Shown one piece after another: positions 1 to 5,709 of a DNA stretch of 15,417 nucleotides. Position 1 is the first letter of the stretch, and each line of letters opens with the position of its first letter. A program made the position numbers and the translations under genes. Location of the stretch: contig CAIYOE010000174.1 of NCBI GenBank assembly GCA_903927775.1, positions 1 through 15,417 of the forward strand, in the 5' to 3' direction. The notes beneath the pieces are model-generated. The model was not told the DNA's origin and made no database searches. It was given only the letters and a program-made list of their open reading frames with translations. This DNA comes from an uncultured Micrococcales bacterium. GTDB taxonomy: Bacteria > Actinomycetota > Actinomycetes > Actinomycetales > Microbacteriaceae.

Positions 1-3
1 ACG

Positions 4-1392
4 GTGAGTAACCTTTCAATCCAGCCGCTTAGTCCCCTCGATGGCCGCTATCGCGCAGCCGTCTCGGACCTGGGCCAGCACCTATCCGAGGCCGGCCTGA
101 ACCGTGCCCGCATCCATGTAGAGGTGGAGTGGCTGATTCACCTAGCCAACCGTGATGTTTTGAGCACCGGCCGCGCCCTTAGCCAGACCGAGATCACCAC
201 CCTGCGCGCGTTGGTCACCAACTTTGGCGATGCCGATGTGGCAGAGCTGGCCAAGACCGAGGCGGTAACCCAGCACGATGTAAAGGCCATCGAGTACTAC
301 ATCCGCGAGCGCCTGACCCAGCTAGGCCGCACCGATCTGCTTGAACTGACTCACTTTGCGTGCACAAGCGAAGACATCAACAACCTCTCGTACGCGGTCA
401 CCGTTCGAGACTCGATCAGCCAGGTGTGGCTGCCAAAGGCTCATGCCCTGCTTGCCAAGTTACGCCAGATGAGCGCGCAGTACGCTCAAGTCCCCATGCT
501 GAGCCGCACGCACGGCCAGCCGGCCACCCCCACAACCATGGGCAAGGAAATCGCGGTATTTATTTATCGCCTTCAGCGCCAACTCAATCGCATCGAATCG
601 GCAGAGTACCTCGGCAAGTTCAGCGGTGCCACTGGCACCTTTAGCGCTCACTTTGTGGCCGCCCCGAACGTGGACTGGATTGCCGAATCACAACTTTTCG
701 TTGAGGGCCTTGGGCTTACTTGGAACCCGCTGACCACTCAGATTGAATCGCACGACTGGCAGGCCGAGCTGTATTCGTCGGTGGCTCTTTTTAACCGCAT
801 TTTGCACAACCTTTGCACCGATGTCTGGACCTACATCAGCCTTAACTACTTCAAGCAGATTCCGGTGGCCGGCGCCACTGGTAGCAGCACAATGCCGCAC
901 AAGGTGAACCCGATTCGCTTCGAGAACGCCGAGAGCAACCTCGAGTTGAGCAACGCCATACTGGAAAGCCTGGCTCAGACTTTGGTTACCAGCCGCATGC
1001 AGCGAGACCTAACCGACTCCTCTTCGCAGCGCAATATCGGGCTTGGTCTTGGCCACTCGGTTTTGGCGCTGGACAACGTGACTCGCGGACTGGGACAACT
1101 TGAACTCAGCGAAAGCGTACTTTTGGGTGATCTGCTCGAGAACTGGGAAGTTCTTGGTGAGGCCATTCAGACCGTGATTCGCGCCGAGGTGGCAGCTGGC
1201 CGAAGCAATATCAGCAACCCCTATGAGTTGCTCAAGGAACTAACCCGCGGAAAGCGAATCGGAGGCGAGGACCTAATCACTTTCGTGAACGGACTCGACC
1301 TTCAGCAGGAGGCCAAAGATCGACTTTTGGCGCTAAAGCCACAGACCTATGTTGGTGTTGCAGCCACCCTGGCGGAGCGAGTCCAAGGCTAG
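4..1392 (+). CDS. purB: Adenylosuccinate lyase
   Basis: Cytosolic lyase of purine synthesis. It releases fumarate from SAICAR to give AICAR, and from adenylosuccinate to give AMP. The 462-residue protein is close to the long E. coli-type PurB (about 456 residues). The family signature loop GSSTMPHKVNP lies at residues 293-303 and contains the serines (294/295) expected to act as general base. TSEDINN is at 121-127, and RTHGQPA at 168-174 carries the likely general-acid His170. The N-terminal PLSPLDGRY segment is also typical. The start is a GTG three bases from the window edge, so the real start could lie upstream and no ribosome binding site can be judged. The gene ends at a strong hairpin terminator and is convergent with the two small membrane-protein genes. 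Identification is firm; only the start is uncertain. Confidence 0.95.
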   Translation: MSNLSIQPLSPLDGRYRAAVSDLGQHLSEAGLNRARIHVEVEWLIHLANRDVLSTGRALSQTEITTLRALVTNFGDADVAELAKTEAVTQHDVKAIEYYIRERLTQLGRTDLLELTHFACTSEDINNLSYAVTVRDSISQVWLPKAHALLAKLRQMSAQYAQVPMLSRTHGQPATPTTMGKEIAVFIYRLQRQLNRIESAEYLGKFSGATGTFSAHFVAAPNVDWIAESQLFVEGLGLTWNPLTTQIESHDWQAELYSSVALFNRILHNLCTDVWTYISLNYFKQIPVAGATGSSTMPHKVNPIRFENAESNLELSNAILESLAQTLVTSRMQRDLTDSSSQRNIGLGLGHSVLALDNVTRGLGQLELSESVLLGDLLENWEVLGEAIQTVIRAEVAAGRSNISNPYELLKELTRGKRIGGEDLITFVNGLDLQQEAKDRLLALKPQTYVGVAATLAERVQG

Positions 1393-1393
1393 C

Positions 1394-1456
1394 TCAAAAC
1401 CTCGGCAAAACTAAACCCCGGCTCGATTTGAGTCGGGGTTTTGGCTCAGGTTTTGA
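1394..1456. terminator. Nested, probably bidirectional terminator after purB
   Basis: The core hairpin is at 1413-1441: a 12-base-pair stem (one G-U pair) of AAACCCCGGCTC and GAGTCGGGGTTT around a GATTT loop. On the plus strand the stem ends in a T run, and on the minus strand it is followed by TTAGTTTTG. An outer 9-base-pair complement, TCAAAACCT at 1394-1402 with AGGTTTTGA at 1448-1456, can enclose the core. It sits between the convergent ends of purB (+) and the gene ending at 1461 (-), so it can serve both transcripts. Confidence 0.85.
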
Positions 1457-1460
1457 ACGC

Positions 1461-1682
1461 TTACTTTAGGCGTGGCTGATTCGGGTCGTGTTCGTCGTCT
1501 TTTACGGTCAGCGCCAAAGTGGCAATGCCAACCAACACAACGATGAAGGTCACGCCAGCCCAGATCAGGGTCTTACCCAGATCGCGCAAACCTCCGTAGG
1601 CAATGAGTCCGACCACAACAGCCGAGATAAATGACAGGGCTAGGTAGACATTGACGCCGATTTTGGTGTTTGGATTGGTCAT
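1461..1682 (-). CDS. Small two-helix membrane protein, function unknown
   Basis: A 73-residue protein with two strongly hydrophobic stretches, about residues 10-30 (VNVYLALSFISAVVVGLIAYG) and 37-60. These are joined by a short loop, GLRDLGKT, and followed by a charged tail, KDDEHDPNQPRLK. I cannot name a family with confidence. It follows the 170-residue membrane protein gene by only 9 bases on the same strand, so the two are probably one transcript and may work together in the membrane. Only a weak Shine-Dalgarno (TTAGGG-like) precedes the ATG, which would fit coupling to the upstream stop. Coding is supported by the clean two-helix design, the tight spacing and the terminator just past its stop. 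Confidence 0.75.
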   Translation of the reverse strand: MTNPNTKIGVNVYLALSFISAVVVGLIAYGGLRDLGKTLIWAGVTFIVVLVGIATLALTVKDDEHDPNQPRLK

Positions 1683-1691
1683 TGTTTAACC

Positions 1692-2204
1692 CTAAGCCTT
1701 TGTTGTTGTTTCAGATGCGGCGGAGATTCCAAAGTGGACCGCACACAGAATCATGTAGGCACCAAAGAAACCTACAGAACCAACAACATCCAAGGGAACG
1801 AACAAGAACAGCAACCCTAGAGCCAAAGCCAAAACGCTGCTGACGCTGTACTCTCGGCCCCGCGGAGTTTTGGTACCGAGTTTGAGTGCTTTGAAAAGAT
1901 CGTATGAACCCGACAGGAGTCCCCAACCAGCTACCAAGTACTTGAACCAAAGGTGATCTTGCGCAATAGGAGTGTTGGCCGCTGCCAAACCAACTACCAA
2001 GGCCAATGCGGTTACTACCACGCTGTCTAGTTCTGCCAGTTTTTTTCGTTGCAGCAGCGAAGTAAAAACAGACACCATTGCGTAACCGACACCAAAACTG
2101 GTTAGAGCTAAGAGGCCCACCTGCACACTGTGGCTTTGCGAAAAGGTCACAATCAGGCCCACCTCGAGGCACACTGCCGCACGCAAAATAAGTAAAAGTC
2201 TCAC
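1692..2204 (-). CDS. Multi-pass membrane protein of an actinobacterial family of unknown function
   Basis: A 170-residue, very hydrophobic protein with about six transmembrane segments (roughly residues 3-21, 28-51, 62-76, 86-106, 122-138 and 142-163). The N-terminal segment, with TFSQSHSVQVGLLALTSFG, resembles from memory a family of short actinobacterial membrane proteins often labelled 'acyl-CoA synthetase'. Nothing here supports that name: there is no AMP-binding motif and the length is far too short. The fold may be HdeD/DUF308-like, which is only a suggestion. The start is a GTG; an in-frame TGA lies four codons upstream, so it is the first possible start. Probably co-transcribed with the 73-residue gene downstream. 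Upstream, 77 bases separate it from the dnaB stop, with no convincing terminator. Confidence 0.75.
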   Translation of the reverse strand: MRLLLILRAAVCLEVGLIVTFSQSHSVQVGLLALTSFGVGYAMVSVFTSLLQRKKLAELDSVVVTALALVVGLAAANTPIAQDHLWFKYLVAGWGLLSGSYDLFKALKLGTKTPRGREYSVSSVLALALGLLFLFVPLDVVGSVGFFGAYMILCAVHFGISAASETTTKA

Positions 2205-2281
2205 GCTTCTATCGTTTCACAACTGAGGCCTTTGAAGAACCGAAACTTAAGGTTCCAGACGCTAAAAACTGTGCAAACCCA

Positions 2282-3634
2282 CTAGGCCTTCATGTTTGCA
2301 AAGCGAGAATAACGACCCTGGAAGGCAACGGTGATGGTACCGGTTGGGCCGTTTCGTTGCTTAGCCAAAATAAGGTCGGCTTCGCCGGACCGAGGGTGGT
2401 CCTTTTCACCTATGCCCTCACGGTGCAAAAGAATAATGACGTCGGCGTCTTGTTCCAACGAGCCAGACTCACGAAGCTGCGAGATATCTGGCTTCTTGTC
2501 TTTTGTTTGTTCACTCTGACGGTTCAGCTGTGAAATTGCGATAACCGGCAGGTTCAATTCCTTAGCCAAAAGCTTTAGCGAACGGCTGAACTCAGAAACC
2601 TCTTGCTGACGGCTCTCTACCTTCTTGCCGCTGGTTAGAAGCTGCAAGTAGTCAATCACAATCAACTTGAGGCCATATTGCTTTACCAGACGACGACACT
2701 TGGCGCGGATCTCTACCAGAGTGAGGTTGGGGCTGTCATCGATGTAAAGCGGAGCGCTATTTAGCTGCCCACGAACGGACACAATCTTGGTCCAGTCGCT
2801 GTTGTCCACCATACCTTTACGCATGCTCTGCAACGGAATGCTGGTCTCGGCGCTGAGCATACGCATGGCGATCTCAGAGCGACCCATTTCCAGCGAGAAG
2901 AAGATAGCTGGCTTGTTGTAGCGAATAGCCGCATTTCTAATGAAGTCCACCGCCAGAGTTGATTTACCAACCGCTGGTCGCGCGGCAACGATGATGAGCT
3001 GCCCAGGGTGCAATCCGTGGGTGAGTTCATCTAGTTCGGCGAAACCAGTTGGAACGCCTACCAATTCGCCGCCGCGATTCTGCGCTAGCTCGATGTCGTC
3101 GATTGCGGCCTGAAGGGAATCCCCCAGAGTGCTGAATTCGTCTGTAGCGTTGGCTCGAGCCACACCGTAAACCTCGGCCTGAGCGGAGTTCACCAGGTCT
3201 TCGACTTCGCCTTCGTTGCTATAGCCCATCTGTGCGATTCGAGTTCCCACCTCAACGAGGTGACGCAGGATGGACTTTTCCTTGACAATCGCAGCGTAAA
3301 AAGCCGAACTTGCTGCGGTAGGAACAATAGACGTGAGAGTGTGCAGGTAATCGGCTCCGCCGGCACGAACTAGATTTCCGCTCTTGACCAGTTCGTCTGT
3401 GACGGTGATTACGTCTGTTGGCTCGCCCTTGCTGTAAAGGTTGACGATTGCCTCAAAAATTAGTTCGTGCTTTGGGGCGTAAAAATCTGTTGCCTTGACT
3501 TGCTCAAAAACCTCGGCTACGGCCTCCTGCGAGAGCAACATTCCACCCAGGGTGCTTTGTTCGGCCAACATGTCGCTAGGCAAAACTCGCTGACCTAGAT
3601 TCTGCTCTAGGGGTGGCACTGCCGCCAAGCTCAT
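2282..3634 (-). CDS. dnaB: Replicative DNA helicase DnaB
   Basis: Hexameric 5'-3' helicase that opens the replication fork. At 450 residues it is normal for the family and has no intein insertion. The N-terminal primase-interacting domain covers about 15-115. A linker follows, and the RecA-like ATPase runs from about 190. Walker A is ARPAVGKST (218-226), SLEM at 247-250 holds the likely catalytic glutamate, Walker B is LIVIDYLQLL (324-333), ISQLNRQ is at 367-373, and the C-terminal KQRNGPTGTI (425-434) is the conserved arginine region. The ATG is preceded by AAGGAGAT at good spacing. The rplI terminator and a 300-base gap separate it from the ribosomal-protein operon, so it probably has its own promoter. 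The DnaA-box-like repeats in that gap suggest control by DnaA, which is inference. Confidence 0.97.
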   Translation of the reverse strand: MSLAAVPPLEQNLGQRVLPSDMLAEQSTLGGMLLSQEAVAEVFEQVKATDFYAPKHELIFEAIVNLYSKGEPTDVITVTDELVKSGNLVRAGGADYLHTLTSIVPTAASSAFYAAIVKEKSILRHLVEVGTRIAQMGYSNEGEVEDLVNSAQAEVYGVARANATDEFSTLGDSLQAAIDDIELAQNRGGELVGVPTGFAELDELTHGLHPGQLIIVAARPAVGKSTLAVDFIRNAAIRYNKPAIFFSLEMGRSEIAMRMLSAETSIPLQSMRKGMVDNSDWTKIVSVRGQLNSAPLYIDDSPNLTLVEIRAKCRRLVKQYGLKLIVIDYLQLLTSGKKVESRQQEVSEFSRSLKLLAKELNLPVIAISQLNRQSEQTKDKKPDISQLRESGSLEQDADVIILLHREGIGEKDHPRSGEADLILAKQRNGPTGTITVAFQGRYSRFANMKA

Positions 3635-3670
3635 GGGATCTCCTTAAGACCTAATACTTCAGTAATAGCA

Positions 3671-3681
3671 TCGGTCACCGA
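3671..3681. promoter_or_regulatory. Small palindrome in the dnaB upstream region
   Basis: TCGGT-C-ACCGA forms a perfect 5+1+5 inverted repeat ending 37 bases upstream of the dnaB ATG, between the DnaA-box cluster and the gene. It could be an operator or a small stem in the 5' leader. No regulator can be named from the sequence, and an 11-base palindrome can arise by chance. Confidence 0.3.
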
Positions 3682-3702
3682 CATTTAACCTTCAACCAAC
3701 CC

Positions 3703-3878
3703 TGTGCACAGACATGTGGATAACTGTGGAAACACGCCGTAAAACCTGTCGATAACTTGTTGATAAACCTGTGGAGCATTTGTGGAAACAGGGCGCAAAC
3801 CCCTATAAACACTCACTTCAGAGGCTGTTGATAACTTTAAGGCCAAACCCTAAACCTAAGGTAGAGGGTTGTGGATAA
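3703..3878 (-). promoter_or_regulatory. Cluster of eight DnaA-box-like repeats upstream of dnaB
   Basis: This is the main content of the 300-base gene-free gap 3635-3935. Nine-mers close to the DnaA box (TTATCCACA, read on the minus strand) start on the plus strand at 3715 and 3870 (both perfect, TGTGGATAA), 3747 (TGTCGATAA), 3758 and 3826 (TGTTGATAA), 3725 and 3781 (TGTGGAAAC, part of the repeated 10-mer TGTGGAAACA) and 3770 (TGTGGAGCA, weakest). All eight point the same way. The steps are 10, 22, 11, 12, 11, 45 and 44 bases, near multiples of about 11, so most copies would face one side of the helix. A TGTGCACA palindrome at 3703-3710 borders the cluster. Known: repeated DnaA boxes bind DnaA at origins, at titration sites and at regulated promoters. 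Which role applies here is not shown. I see no clear DnaA-trio element or strongly AT-rich unwinding block beside it. Confidence 0.75.
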
Positions 3879-3893
3879 CTTTTCGGTTAAGCG

Positions 3894-3925
3894 AAAGCGG
3901 GTGACCACAAGTGGCCACCCGCTTT
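3894..3925 (-). terminator. Terminator of the rpsF-ssb-rpsR-rplI operon
   Basis: AAAGCGGGTG (3894-3903) pairs perfectly with CACCCGCTTT (3916-3925) over 10 bases, and an inner CCAC/GTGG pairing extends it with one mismatch. It begins 10 bases past the rplI stop in the direction of transcription and is followed on the minus strand by a modest T-rich stretch. It separates the ribosomal-protein operon from the DnaA-box cluster and dnaB. Confidence 0.75.
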
Positions 3926-3935
3926 AGTTTTGAAA

Positions 3936-4388
3936 CTACTTGGCTGCTACAACCAAAAGGTTGAGCTTGGCGCTTAGGTCGCTGTTCAAACGAACGGTTG
4001 CAACGTGTGCACCAACGGTACGCACTGGAGCAATGAACTCGATCTTGCGCTTGTCAATGTCGCCTAGACCCGCAGCGGCAACAGCCTTTGCAACGTCGGC
4101 GGTCTTAACAGTGCCGAACAAACGCCCACCGAGACCGGCCTTGATGGCTAGCTTGATGGTAGCGGCTTCTAGCGAAGCCTTTAGGGTCTGTGCTTCTTCA
4201 ACGGTAGCTAGAGCACGGGCATCGCGAGCTGCGCGGATCTGTTCGATCTGCTTCTCGCCACCCTTGCTCCATACAACAGCGAAGCCGCGTGGTAACAAGA
4301 AGTTACGTGCGTAACCGTTCTTTACCTCTACAACGTCGCCAGCGGCGCCGAGTCCAGTTACCTCGGTAGTCAGGATTAGCTTTGACAT
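3936..4388 (-). CDS. rplI: 50S ribosomal protein L9
   Basis: Large-subunit protein L9, which binds 23S rRNA near the L1 stalk and helps keep the reading frame. The 150 residues are the normal length. The N-terminal rRNA-binding domain starts with [20 protein letters not shown] and includes the signature [12 protein letters not shown] (24-35). A long connecting helix follows, then the C-terminal domain with GRLFGTVK (87-94) and GAHVATVRL near the end. It is the last gene of the S6-SSB-S18-L9 operon, 11 bases after rpsR, with an AAGGAGCAATCG ribosome binding site, and is followed by a hairpin terminator. Identification is firm. Confidence 0.97.
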   Translation of the reverse strand: MSKLILTTEVTGLGAAGDVVEVKNGYARNFLLPRGFAVVWSKGGEKQIEQIRAARDARALATVEEAQTLKASLEAATIKLAIKAGLGGRLFGTVKTADVAKAVAAAGLGDIDKRKIEFIAPVRTVGAHVATVRLNSDLSAKLNLLVVAAK

Positions 4389-4399
4389 TCGATTGCTCC

Positions 4400-4654
4400 T
4401 TAGCGGCCAGCGCCTGCGTAAGGTAGCAAAGCTACCTCGCGAGCGTTCTTGATGGCACGGGAAATTAGGCGCTGCTCCTGAACAGAGACACCGGTGATGC
4501 GACGGGCGCGGATCTTTCCACGGTCCGAAAGGAACTTACGCAGGGTAGCGATGTCCTTGTAGTCGATTACGCCTACACGGATTGCCTTTACAGGGGCAAG
4601 CTTGGCGTTCTTTGCATTGCGTGGCTTACGACGTGGGTCGCTCTTTGCAGCCAT
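4400..4654 (-). CDS. rpsR: 30S ribosomal protein S18, cysteine-free form
   Basis: Small-subunit protein S18, the partner of S6 on the central domain of 16S rRNA. It has 84 residues with the conserved core [20 protein letters not shown], followed by [14 protein letters not shown] and the C-terminal AREVALLP. The region that carries zinc-binding cysteines in many S18 proteins reads [16 protein letters not shown] here, and the protein has no cysteine at all, so this is the zinc-independent form. An AAGGAG site precedes the ATG at good spacing. It sits 29 bases after ssb and 11 bases before rplI in one operon. Confidence 0.97.
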   Translation of the reverse strand: MAAKSDPRRKPRNAKNAKLAPVKAIRVGVIDYKDIATLRKFLSDRGKIRARRITGVSVQEQRLISRAIKNAREVALLPYAGAGR

Positions 4655-4683
4655 TTGATTCTCCTTAAAAAGTTTCTAAAGAT

Positions 4684-5190
4684 TTAGAACGGGGTGTCGT
4701 CAGCGCCAGATCCGGTACCTGGGTTTGCCCAGGCGTCGGTTGCAGCTGCTGAGTTACGGGATTGGGTAGCTGGAGCATCGCCCCATGGGTTGCCGTTGCT
4801 TACTGCCGCAGAACCGCCTTCGCGAACTCGGTTGGTTACTACGGCGGTTGCTCTAAGCAACGATGCACCGATGTCCTCAATCTCGAGTTCTAGCGAAGCG
4901 CGAGCCTCGCCGTTGGCTGCCTGGTAGGCAGATGGAGCCTTCATTCGACCGGTAACCACTACGCGGGAACCCTTGTGCAGCGAGTTGGCAATGTTTTCTG
5001 CCAGTTCGCGCCAAGCGGTACAGCGAACCCAAACGGTTTCGCCATCTTCCCAGGCACTGGTGGTGCGGTTGAAGGTGCGTGGAGTGGAACCTACACGCAG
5101 CGAAGTGACGGCGACGCCACCCTGGGTGTAACGCAGTTCTGGATCTGCGGCAAGGTTGCCGACAATCGTGACGTTAACTTCCCCGGCCAT
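4684..5190 (-). CDS. ssb: Single-stranded DNA-binding protein
   Basis: Tetrameric SSB that coats single-stranded DNA during replication, repair and recombination. The OB-fold covers about residues 1-112 (VNVTIVGNLAADPELRYTQ, WVRCTAWRELAENI, GSRVVVTGRMK). A flexible tail rich in Ser, Ala, Gly and Asn follows, ending in the acidic tip DDTPF, which in this family docks partner proteins; the more usual form is DD-I/P-PF. Total length is 168 residues. The start lies only 5 bases after the rpsF stop and has a weak Shine-Dalgarno (GAGTAAAG), so it is probably translated by coupling to rpsF. Its place between S6 and S18 is the classic bacterial order. Confidence 0.96.
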   Translation of the reverse strand: MAGEVNVTIVGNLAADPELRYTQGGVAVTSLRVGSTPRTFNRTTSAWEDGETVWVRCTAWRELAENIANSLHKGSRVVVTGRMKAPSAYQAANGEARASLELEIEDIGASLLRATAVVTNRVREGGSAAVSNGNPWGDAPATQSRNSAAATDAWANPGTGSGADDTPF

Positions 5191-5195
5191 AATCT

Positions 5196-5594
5196 TTACT
5201 CGCTTGCCTTCTTGGCTGGACGTGCAGAACGGGTCTTGACTGGCTTTTCAGCTGCAAGTTCAGCGGCCGAAACCTCTGGTACGTCTACTGGATTGATGTT
5301 TACGATTGCCTCGTTGGCGCGTAGAACCTTGGTGCGTAGAACGGCTTCCGACAGCTTTAGCTGACGGTCAAGCTCTACAACATCTGCCGGCTTAGCGGTC
5401 AACTGAATGACTGCGTAGATGGCTTCGGTCTTCTTAGCGATTTCGTAGGCAAGACGACGACGGCCCCAAATGTCAACCTTGTCAACGGTGCCTTCACCGT
5501 TGCGGATTACATTGAGGAACTTGTCGAGGCTTGGAGCGACGGTACGTTCTTCGACTGTTGGGTCGAGCAGAACCATTAGCTCGTACTTATGCAT
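5196..5594 (-). CDS. rpsF: 30S ribosomal protein S6
   Basis: Small-subunit protein S6, which forms a heterodimer with S18 on 16S rRNA. The 132 residues comprise the S6 fold (about 1-97, from [12 protein letters not shown] through [20 protein letters not shown] to [12 protein letters not shown]) and a roughly 35-residue C-terminal extension rich in Ala, Glu, Lys and Pro. It is the first gene of the rpsF-ssb-rpsR-rplI operon. The Shine-Dalgarno is exceptionally long: AAAGGAGGTG at 5603-5612 (minus strand) matches the 16S rRNA tail over ten bases, with 10 bases between GGAGG and the ATG. That sequence can be masked by pairing with an upstream segment (see the leader entry), which suggests autoregulation. 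Confidence 0.96.
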   Translation of the reverse strand: MHKYELMVLLDPTVEERTVAPSLDKFLNVIRNGEGTVDKVDIWGRRRLAYEIAKKTEAIYAVIQLTAKPADVVELDRQLKLSEAVLRTKVLRANEAIVNINPVDVPEVSAAELAAEKPVKTRSARPAKKASE

Positions 5595-5602
5595 GACTAA
5601 CC

Positions 5603-5648
5603 CACCTCCTTTGGACTAGAACGGCCATGGGACTTCCATGGCAGGAGG
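5603..5648 (-). promoter_or_regulatory. Folded rpsF leader, candidate S6:S18 autoregulatory element
   Basis: On the minus-strand RNA, CCTCCT (5648-5643) can pair with the AGGAGG of the ribosome binding site (5610-5605). This encloses a 7-base-pair hairpin directly beside it: GCCATGG (5642-5636), loop AAGTC, CCATGGC (5630-5624). The unpaired 3' strand that follows begins CCG if the last pair of the hairpin opens. Known: the S6:S18 complex represses its own operon in diverse bacteria by binding a leader of two helices separated by a bulge with a conserved CCG that mimics its 16S rRNA site. The match here was found by eye and the assignment is inference. Confidence 0.5.
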
Positions 5649-5670
5649 GTATGTGCATTTCGACTGCGCT

Positions 5671-5699
5671 GGCCTAACCGGATGGATGAGCTTGCGCAA
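5671..5699 (-). promoter_or_regulatory. Weak candidate promoter for the rpsF operon
   Basis: On the minus strand, TTGCGC (5699-5694) is followed after exactly 17 bases by TAGGCC (5676-5671), in the gap between pcnB and rpsF. A start about 7 bases later would include the whole folded rpsF leader. Both boxes are poor matches to the consensus, so read-through from pcnB remains possible. Confidence 0.25.
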
Positions 5700-5709
5700 C
5701 CTTTCTAGA

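Noticed and set aside
2237..2255. GAACC/GGTTC inverted repeat in the gap after dnaB, considered as the dnaB terminator.
   Set aside because: Only five base pairs with an eight-base loop and no T run in the minus direction.
2282..3634. Possible intein in dnaB, a frequent insertion site.
   Set aside because: The protein is continuous at 450 residues with uninterrupted Walker A and later motifs.
3845..3860. AAACCCTAAACCTAAG resembles a plant-type telomere repeat.
   Set aside because: Only about two imperfect units inside a bacterial DnaA-box region; chance similarity.
3940..5364. Open plus-strand frames at 3940-4314, 4694-4927 and 4975-5364.
   Set aside because: All are antisense shadows of rplI, ssb and rpsF, which are unmistakable on the minus strand.
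5692..5699. TTGCGCAA palindrome after pcnB as terminator or operator.
   Set aside because: Eight bases with no loop or T run; kept only as part of a weak promoter candidate.
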